This document shows positions 1 through 4,764 of a DNA stretch of 9,021 nucleotides, one piece after another (position 1 is the stretch's first letter; each line of letters opens with the position of its first letter). Made by a program: the position numbers and the translations under genes. Source of the DNA: Planctomycetota bacterium (GTDB lineage Bacteria > Planctomycetota > Planctomycetia > Pirellulales > UBA1268); assembly GCA_003670825.1 (NCBI GenBank), contig QWQL01000019.1, positions 1 through 9,021 of the forward strand, written 5' to 3'. The notes beneath the pieces are model-generated. The model was given only the letters and a program-made list of their open reading frames with translations, ran no database searches and was not told where the DNA came from.

Positions 1-87
1 GCTCCGCGTGCGGAGTCGCCAGTGCGTGGGCAGGGAGCCGTGCGTCATGCGGCCGAATGTAGCACGGGTCGAGGCGAGTAACGGCGC

Positions 88-126
88 AGGTTGAAAACCT
101 ACGCTACAGGATGCCTACGCTCCAGG
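88..126. repeat. Small hairpin plus two 13-nt direct repeats in the region downstream of lptE
   Basis: AGGTT at 88-92 and AACCT at 96-100 form a 5-bp stem with a GAA loop. It runs into CCTACGCTACAGG (98-110), which is repeated as CCTACGCTCCAGG (114-126) with one mismatch and a 16-nt period. On the minus strand the unit reads CCTGTAGCGTAGG. From memory, similar short motifs occur as dispersed intergenic repeats in planctomycete genomes; that is unverified here. Confidence 0.5.
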
Positions 127-136
127 AATCAGGGAA

Positions 137-254
137 GCGGCCCTGTGGGGTGGGAGATCGACGAGCGTTGGAGATTTCGCTCGCAGGGCATGGAAGCGGT
201 GGGCTGGGTGATGCGAAATATCCCCGCGAGGAGACTCCCACCCCACAGGGCCGC
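137..254. repeat. Perfect 20-bp inverted repeat enclosing 78 bp, with a nested 7-bp stem
   Basis: GCGGCCCTGTGGGGTGGGAG at 137-156 is exactly complementary to 235-254, 20 of 20 pairs. Inside the 78-nt interior, ATTTCGC at 174-180 pairs with GCGAAAT at 213-219, so a transcript could fold into a long rod with an internal loop (17 and 15 nt) and an inner hairpin with a 32-nt loop. CTCGC at 180-184 and GCGAG at 226-230 offer an alternative inner pairing. It starts 20 bp beyond the lptE stop. No T-run follows on either strand, no target-site duplication is seen next to the arms, and there is no coding sequence inside. It could be a MITE-like or REP-like element, or a structured 3' end protecting or ending the operon transcript. 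Confidence 0.8.
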
Positions 255-274
255 GGCGCGTGCGCGCACCCCAC

Positions 275-823
275 TCACCACGGTTCTTCCATAAGCCCCA
301 CGATCTGCTGGGCGAGCTTCACGATCGCTTCCTGCTGCGTGCTCACGACGGACCGCCCGTATTCGGGCACCAGGGCTGCCGACTGGCCCACGTCGACGGT
401 GGCCGCCGGCAGCGGCACGTCTCCCGAGGCGATCACCGTGCCGCCACGGTCGGCCCAGGTGACGAGCGTCTGGTAGTTCATCTCGACGAACCGCGACTGG
501 TCGGTCGGGCTCTCCACCACCATCCGCTTGGTGTCGGCCACGATCCGCGCCGTGAGCACGCTATCGGCGTCCTCCGCGCTGCCAACCACTTTGAATGGCG
601 TGCGTTTTTCGATCTCCTTGCAGACGGCCTCCGTCAGCCGTTCACCGATGTCGACGGCGGGGATCGTGCGGAAACTGTCACTCTGGATCATCGGCACGTA
701 GATCGTGCGGACGTTCGAGGCGTAGAGGGTGTTGTTGCCGAACCGATAGCTAGCGCAGCCTGCGGTCAGGAGCAAGACCAGCACGAGCACGTGGGCCATC
801 CTGGCGAGGGCGCGGTCGCGCAT
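275..823 (-). CDS. lptE: LptE-like lipopolysaccharide-assembly lipoprotein
   Basis: 182-residue predicted lipoprotein. In LPS-bearing bacteria LptE sits in the outer membrane as a plug within LptD and guides LPS to the surface. A basic n-region (MRDRALARMA), a hydrophobic core (VLVLVLLL) and the lipobox LTAGC with Cys23 give a clear type II signal peptide. The mature part begins YRFGNNTLYASNVRTIYVPM, and shows a mixed alpha/beta pattern with IGERLTEAVCKEIEKRTPF (59-77), as in LptE-family proteins. Identification rests on this pattern, the length and the position after a BamD-like gene; there is no catalytic motif to confirm it, so a generic LptE-like call is safest. The ATG at 823 keeps the basic residues of the signal peptide; AAGGA at 831-835 lies 7 nt upstream. 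It follows the BamD-like gene by 23 nt and is the last gene of the run. Confidence 0.78.
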   Translation of the reverse strand: MRDRALARMAHVLVLVLLLTAGCASYRFGNNTLYASNVRTIYVPMIQSDSFRTIPAVDIGERLTEAVCKEIEKRTPFKVVGSAEDADSVLTARIVADTKRMVVESPTDQSRFVEMNYQTLVTWADRGGTVIASGDVPLPAATVDVGQSAALVPEYGRSVVSTQQEAIVKLAQQIVGLMEEPW

Positions 824-830
824 GGCGGCA

Positions 831-835
831 TCCTT
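831..835 (-). promoter_or_regulatory. Ribosome binding site of the lptE-like gene
   Basis: AAGGA on the minus strand, with 7 nt to the ATG at 823. It decides for this start over the internal ATG at 799, which would remove most of the positively charged n-region of the signal peptide. Confidence 0.6.
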
Positions 836-846
836 GCCGGAGGGCT

Positions 847-2169
847 TCAGAACCGGGGCGGGGCGGCGCCCGAGTCGTCCTGCCGGGCGATCTGCGTCTC
901 GGACTCGGCCATGGCGTCGAGTTCCGCCTCCTTCAGCGAGTCGGGGTTGAGCACGCGGGTGAGCAGCGGGAACGGATCGTCGGAGACGTCGGCCTTGTCT
1001 TTGATCGTGAGGTACTTGTCGCGGGCCTGCTGGGCAAGCTGCGTCTTGGGGTAGTCGCGGGCAATGAGGGCGTAGTAGATGCGGGCGGAGTTGTAGTGCT
1101 TTCCCTTGGCATAGAACTCGGCCCGCTGCCAGTGCCGCTGCGCCTGTTGGGCGGCAATCTCGGCCCGCATTGTCTGCACGCGGTCCTCCTCCTCGCGGCC
1201 GAGCTGGTCGGGAAACTGGACGATCACCTGGTCGGCGAGGACCTCGGCCTCCTCGAGCACGCCACCTTCGTAGCCTGGCCCCTGATAGGCACGGATTTTG
1301 GACTGCAGGCCGAGCAGGTGTGCCTGAAGGAGAAAGTCGCTGTCGGGATATTCACTACGGAGCAGTCCGTAGAAGTAGTCGGCGTCGAGCCACTGGCGGT
1401 CAAGGAAGTGGGAGTTGGCCTGCGCCATGATGCTATCGTCGGCGAGCGCGCCCCGCGGGTCGTTGAGGCGGACGTGGTCGTAGGTTTTGAGGGCGCGGCC
1501 ACGGGTGTCAAACAAGGGTCGGCTGCGGTCGGCAAGATTCGGCACGATCACCGGCAGGTGCGATTTTTGGTCGAGCGCGATCCAGTACTGCGCGATCACG
1601 AACTGCCGCTGCGCGATCCGGTCGAGATACTTCGTATTGGCGTATTTCTTGACGAGCTCGTCGTACTGGTCCTCCGCCCTGGGATACTGGTCGGTGAAGA
1701 AGTAGCTCTCGGCGAGCTGCCACATGGCGTCTTCCTCGATGACCGAGTCGGGCCAGCGGTCGACCGCCTCCTTGTACTTGGAGATCGCTCCCTTGTAGTT
1801 GCCATCGCGGTACAGGCGGTCGGCCTCGGCGAGGGCCTTGCGGGCCACGGGCTCGTTCGGGCCCCGCCCGACCATCTTCTTCCAGCGCTTCTTGACGTTG
1901 TCTCCCTTAAAGTAATCCCAGCCGGCGTCGGTGGAGGTCGGGGTGTACTCTGACGAAATGACTTCCGAGTCGGCATCCTCGCCGAGCTGGCGGTCGATTT
2001 CCTGTTCGGTGTCGGCCCCGGAGGTCTTCGCCCAGGGCCACTGCGGCTTCTGAAGCGACGCGCAGCCTCCGCCGGCGCAGCCGCAGGCGACGACGGCGAG
2101 CATCAGCCGGTGGCAGATAGGGGTGCGGGCCGAGGGCATCGGGAATGACTTTCGGAGAGCGAGCGTCAC
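847..2169 (-). CDS. bamD: BamD-like outer-membrane assembly lipoprotein with TPR repeats
   Basis: Predicted lipoprotein with tetratricopeptide repeats, related to BamD/YfiO, the BAM-complex part that helps insert beta-barrel proteins into the outer membrane. From GTG 2169 it has 440 residues, much longer than E. coli BamD (about 245). A signal peptide with hydrophobic LMLAVVA is followed by Cys at 29, 31 and 36; VVAC (26-29) fits a lipobox best. TPR-like helices are at about 109-142 (ADRLYRDGNYKGAISKYKEA is typical), 146-179, 245-278 and 346-377. The C-terminal 50 residues are acidic and probably disordered. Start choice: GTG 2169 overlaps the recO stop as GTGA and has GGAGG 11 nt upstream; ATG 2139 (430 residues) has no visible Shine-Dalgarno sequence but also keeps the signal peptide. 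The product is BamD-like; strict orthology to BamD is likely but not proven. Confidence 0.82.
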   Translation of the reverse strand: MTLALRKSFPMPSARTPICHRLMLAVVACGCAGGGCASLQKPQWPWAKTSGADTEQEIDRQLGEDADSEVISSEYTPTSTDAGWDYFKGDNVKKRWKKMVGRGPNEPVARKALAEADRLYRDGNYKGAISKYKEAVDRWPDSVIEEDAMWQLAESYFFTDQYPRAEDQYDELVKKYANTKYLDRIAQRQFVIAQYWIALDQKSHLPVIVPNLADRSRPLFDTRGRALKTYDHVRLNDPRGALADDSIMAQANSHFLDRQWLDADYFYGLLRSEYPDSDFLLQAHLLGLQSKIRAYQGPGYEGGVLEEAEVLADQVIVQFPDQLGREEEDRVQTMRAEIAAQQAQRHWQRAEFYAKGKHYNSARIYYALIARDYPKTQLAQQARDKYLTIKDKADVSDDPFPLLTRVLNPDSLKEAELDAMAESETQIARQDDSGAAPPRF

Positions 2170-2942
2170 GGGCGGCTGAGCCTCCGGCCGGCACGGGCGA
2201 GCGTGGCAGGCACCCGCAGCGGTCTGCCAAGGAGGTGGGAGAGCAGGGTTGTCATGATGCCGCGCACCTCTCCCCCCACGGCAGCCGGGAGCGGCAGGTC
2301 GTCGGGCGATACCCGCGGGTCGGCGAGCAGCCGGAGGGCCGCCATGGCCCCGGTGGACACGGAGACGACGCCCCGGCGTCCGCCGCGGCAGCGCTCGCAC
2401 AGCGTGCCACCGTCGAGCATACCGAAGGCGGTGCGGCCTGAGTCGGCGAGCTGCCCGTGGCACTCGGCGCAGCGGGAAAGCACCGGTCCGTGTCCCGTGA
2501 GCCGGAGCATGGCCAGCTGGATGGAGGCGAGCAGCGCCGCCAGCGGCGTTTCGTCACCGCTCCAGTCGGAGAATCTTCGCAACGTCGCATGCGCCACCTC
2601 GAAGAGCTCCGGCTGGGGATCGGCATCGGCGGTCAGGGCGTCGAGCAACTCGGCCACGTGCAGTCCGCCGAGCACCGCCGCCAGGCTCGTGCCCACGCGA
2701 AAGCGGTTCTCGAGAGCCGCCTCCGTGAGCAGATCGAGACCTCCCGACGATTTCCGGATGACGAGTACCTGACAGGTCGAAAGCAGGTCAAGGCCGCCGT
2801 CGAATCCGCTTTTCGGACGCCAGGCTCCCTTCGCCAGGGCCCGCAGCTTGCCAAACTCCCGGCAGTAGACCGTGACCACACTGCTTGTCTCGCCAAAAGC
2901 CGTGGTGCGAATCACGATCGCCCGCGTCTTTTCAGCGGCCAT
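2166..2942 (-). CDS. recO: DNA repair protein RecO
   Basis: 258-residue recombination mediator that, with RecR, helps load RecA onto SSB-coated single-stranded DNA in the RecF pathway and promotes strand annealing. The N-terminal OB fold is seen in AEKTRAIVIRTTAFGETSSV (3-22) and YCREFGKLRALAKGAWRPKS (26-45). The helical C-terminal part has a zinc-finger-like set C158-x2-C161 ... C182-x2-C185 (CAEC and CERC), as in many RecO proteins. The length is usual for the family. The ATG at 2942 gives the conserved N-terminus and overlaps the upstream stop by 11 nt; a weak GAGAGGG lies about 9 nt before it. The open frame extends further upstream, but that part shadows the CBS-protein gene. The TGA overlaps a GTG start of the next gene as GTGA. 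Confidence 0.93.
   Translation of the reverse strand: MAAEKTRAIVIRTTAFGETSSVVTVYCREFGKLRALAKGAWRPKSGFDGGLDLLSTCQVLVIRKSSGGLDLLTEAALENRFRVGTSLAAVLGGLHVAELLDALTADADPQPELFEVAHATLRRFSDWSGDETPLAALLASIQLAMLRLTGHGPVLSRCAECHGQLADSGRTAFGMLDGGTLCERCRGGRRGVVSVSTGAMAALRLLADPRVSPDDLPLPAAVGGEVRGIMTTLLSHLLGRPLRVPATLARAGRRLSRP
2181..2185 (-). promoter_or_regulatory. Shine-Dalgarno GGAGG favouring a GTG start for the bamD-like gene
   Basis: The minus strand carries GGAGG inside the last codons of recO, with 11 nt between it and the GTG at 2169-2167. Nothing similar precedes the alternative ATG at 2139. The spacing is slightly long, and GGAGG can arise by chance in GC-rich coding sequence, so this supports but does not prove the GTG start. 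Confidence 0.45.
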
Positions 2943-4224
2943 CGCCCGAGACCCTCTCGAGCCGCTCCACCCGCACGAGGTCGATCCGGCGGCGGGTGGC
3001 GGCGAGCACCTCCAGGGCAGCACCGTGCGACTCGATTCGCTCGCCGACCTCCGGGATTCGGCCAAGCTGATGGAAGACGAACCCGCCGATCGTCTCGAAA
3101 TCCTCCTCTTCCGGCAGGTGGAGGCCGAGGCGCTCGTTGACCGCGGCGATGCGGATGTGCGCCAGCGCCTCGCAGGCGCCGGGCGCCGTCATCCGCATGC
3201 CGTCGGTGAAGGCCTCGTCGTGCTCGTCGGCGATCTCGCCCACGATCTCCTCGAGGGCATCTTCGATGGTCACGACGCCCGACACCCCGCCAAACTCGTC
3301 GGTCACGATCGCCATGTGGGTGTTACCCCGCTGAAACTCGAGCATCATCGTCTGCACGCTCATCGCTTCGGGTACGAACCATGGCGGCCGCAGGAGCGTG
3401 CGGAGCTCCGGTTCCGGCCGGCCTTCCACCTGACGGGCGAACGACTCGGCGAGCCGGGTGAGGACGTCGCGCGTGTGGAGGATGCCGATCACGTCATCGG
3501 GGGAACGGTCCCAGACGGGCAGCCTGGTATGGCCGCTCTCGGCGGCCAGCTGCACGGCCTGTTCCCACGACGAGCCGAGCGGGATCGACGTCATCTTGGT
3601 TCGCGGCGTCATGATCGTGGCGACGCGAACCTCGTCGAGGCCGATGATGCCCCTGATCATGTCACGGGTCGAGCCCTCGAGGCGGCCCTCGCGATGAGCC
3701 TCGTCGACCACGAGCCGGAGCTCATCGCACGGCCCCTCCTCGGCGGCGTCGCCGCGGTGGCCGACGGCGGCCGCAAGCCTGCCGAGCTGGCCGACGGCCG
3801 GCGCGATCAGTCCGACGATCGGCCGCCAGACCGCCCAGGTCGCCACCACGATCCAGGGGCCGGCGAACCGCACCAGCAACAGCGGCACCACGACCAGCGC
3901 CAGCCAGACCGTGGCAATCCAGGAGAGCATGGCGGAGAGTTCGAGGGCGAGCGAGCGATCGCCTGCCACCGTCACCAGCCGTGGGAAGGCCAGCAGCGTC
4001 GCCCCCACCGCCGCGCTCACGACCACCGACGCCGCGATGAAGGCAATGGTTTCGCTGCCGGCGATGATTTCGTCGTATCGCTCCGGGCAGCCGCGGCGGC
4101 TGCAGAGTTCCTGAATCGTCGTCCGCTGGGCACCTCGCACCGCCCGCGCCTGCACCGCCGCAAGGCAGGCCACGGCGAGCAGCACGAGGCCCGATTCCAC
4201 GCCGAGAACATCGGCCGCGGTCAT
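2932..4224 (-). CDS. HlyC/CorC-family membrane protein with DUF21, paired CBS and CorC_HlyC domains
   Basis: 430-residue integral membrane protein of the family that includes CorC, YtfL, TlyC/HlyC and eukaryotic CNNM Mg2+ transporters. The role in this organism is uncertain; cation efflux or its regulation is the usual suggestion, and the hemolysin label is historical. N-terminal half: hydrophobic segments at about 6-24, 59-80, 93-118 and 123-142, corresponding to a rather divergent DUF21 domain. CBS 1 begins at IMTPRTKMTSIP (204-215) and runs to TRDVLTRL; CBS 2 includes PPWFVPEAMSV and AIVTDEFGGVSGVVTIEDALEEIVGEI, split here as AIVTDEFGGVSG (305-316) and VVTIEDALEEIVGEI (317-331). The CorC_HlyC domain follows (about 343-422, with FETIGGFVFHQLGRIPEVGE). 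The ATG at 4224 overlaps the ybeY stop by 4 nt, and the stop overlaps recO by 11 nt. A much longer open frame upstream merely shadows ybeY. Confidence 0.92.
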   Translation of the reverse strand: MTAADVLGVESGLVLLAVACLAAVQARAVRGAQRTTIQELCSRRGCPERYDEIIAGSETIAFIAASVVVSAAVGATLLAFPRLVTVAGDRSLALELSAMLSWIATVWLALVVVPLLLVRFAGPWIVVATWAVWRPIVGLIAPAVGQLGRLAAAVGHRGDAAEEGPCDELRLVVDEAHREGRLEGSTRDMIRGIIGLDEVRVATIMTPRTKMTSIPLGSSWEQAVQLAAESGHTRLPVWDRSPDDVIGILHTRDVLTRLAESFARQVEGRPEPELRTLLRPPWFVPEAMSVQTMMLEFQRGNTHMAIVTDEFGGVSGVVTIEDALEEIVGEIADEHDEAFTDGMRMTAPGACEALAHIRIAAVNERLGLHLPEEEDFETIGGFVFHQLGRIPEVGERIESHGAALEVLAATRRRIDLVRVERLERVSGDGR

Positions 4225-4745
4225 GACCCGCCTCGCACCGGTCGCCGTGGCGGACGGGGCAGCTCGATCGCCGTCATCACGGCTCGCTCCCGGGCCCGCA
4301 TCCGCCGCCGGCGCGCCGGATCGTGGTCGTCCTCGCCGGCCAGGTGGAGCAGCCCGTGGATCAGGTAGTAGGCCGCTTCGTGTCGCGTCTGCCAGCCACA
4401 TTCGCGGGCAAGGCGACGGGCGGTCTCGACGCTGATCGCGATGTCGCCATGCAGCCCGGAGTCGACAGGCGTGGAGAGGTCGAAGGTGATCACGTCGGTC
4501 GGCCCCGGGAGGCCGAGCCACTGCTCGTGCAGGTCGGCGATGCCGGCGTCGTCGACGAGGACCACGCCGATCTCGGCGGCCGGCGACCCGATCTCGGCCA
4601 CGGCCCGACGGATGACCCACTCGAGCCAGCGGCGGTCGATTTTCACCCGCCGCTGCCGGTCGGCGATCGTCACACCCACGGCGGGTCGGCGGGCATCGGC
4701 GGGCGGTCGTCGCGAAGCGCGAACGGTGTCGGTCGAACGGCGCAT
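4221..4745 (-). CDS. ybeY: Endoribonuclease / rRNA maturation factor YbeY
   Basis: Cytosolic zinc-dependent protein needed for 16S rRNA 3'-end maturation and ribosome quality control. From the ATG at 4745 it has 174 residues. Family landmarks are TDVITFDLS (83-91; usual form TDVLSF), GDIAIS (100-105) and the metal motif HGLLHLAGEDDHD starting at H130. The first two His ligands (H130, H134) are in place. The usual third ligand in HGxLHLxGYDH is replaced by Asp140, with a His one residue later. The C-terminus is Arg-rich. Two starts are possible: GTG at 4757, 7 nt after the upstream stop, or ATG at 4745, which has GCGGAAAA just upstream; I prefer the ATG. The stop overlaps the next start by ATGA (4221-4224), so translation is probably coupled. 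PhoH encoded two genes upstream is its usual genomic partner. Confidence 0.92.
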   Translation of the reverse strand: MRRSTDTVRASRRPPADARRPAVGVTIADRQRRVKIDRRWLEWVIRRAVAEIGSPAAEIGVVLVDDAGIADLHEQWLGLPGPTDVITFDLSTPVDSGLHGDIAISVETARRLARECGWQTRHEAAYYLIHGLLHLAGEDDHDPARRRRMRARERAVMTAIELPRPPRRPVRGGS

Positions 4746-4764
4746 GGTTTTCCGCACTGGTGGC

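Larger units (their letters stand above)
1..274. other. Non-coding region downstream of the operon
   Basis: No gene is supported in these 274 bp. Besides the two repeat structures described separately, there is a 5-bp stem with a 4-nt loop at 2-15 (CTCCG/CGGAG) and a 10-bp palindrome GTGCGCGCAC at 260-269 just past the lptE stop. None is followed by a T-run typical of an intrinsic terminator. Confidence 0.6.

Noticed and set aside
1..48. Possible minus-strand gene start (ATG at 48, 16 open codons to the edge, with TACATT a few bases upstream)
   Set aside because: Sixteen codons are too few to judge, there is no Shine-Dalgarno sequence, and the translated piece shows nothing recognisable.
137..254. 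Reading the 20-bp inverted repeat as a standard intrinsic terminator
   Set aside because: The loop is 78 nt and no T-run follows the arm on either strand, so it does not fit the classical pattern, although it could still affect transcript ends.
91..476. Two short overlapping plus-strand open frames at the left end
   Set aside because: They run through the inverted repeat and into the antisense of lptE, with no ribosome site and no recognisable product.
1096..1953. Plus-strand open frame (285 codons) opposite the BamD-like gene
   Set aside because: Val/Leu/Gly-rich mirror of the TPR coding sequence, with no domain or ribosome site.
2140..2463. N-terminal extension of the BamD-like open frame far into recO
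   Set aside because: The extension beyond 2169 is Arg/Pro/Gly-rich, overlaps recO in another frame, and would bury the lipoprotein signal peptide.
2872..4368. Long plus-strand open frame (498 codons) opposite the CBS protein and recO
   Set aside because: It is antisense to well-recognised genes, is rich in Arg, His, Gly and Pro, has no recognisable domain, and is expected in high-GC DNA where the opposite strand has few stops.
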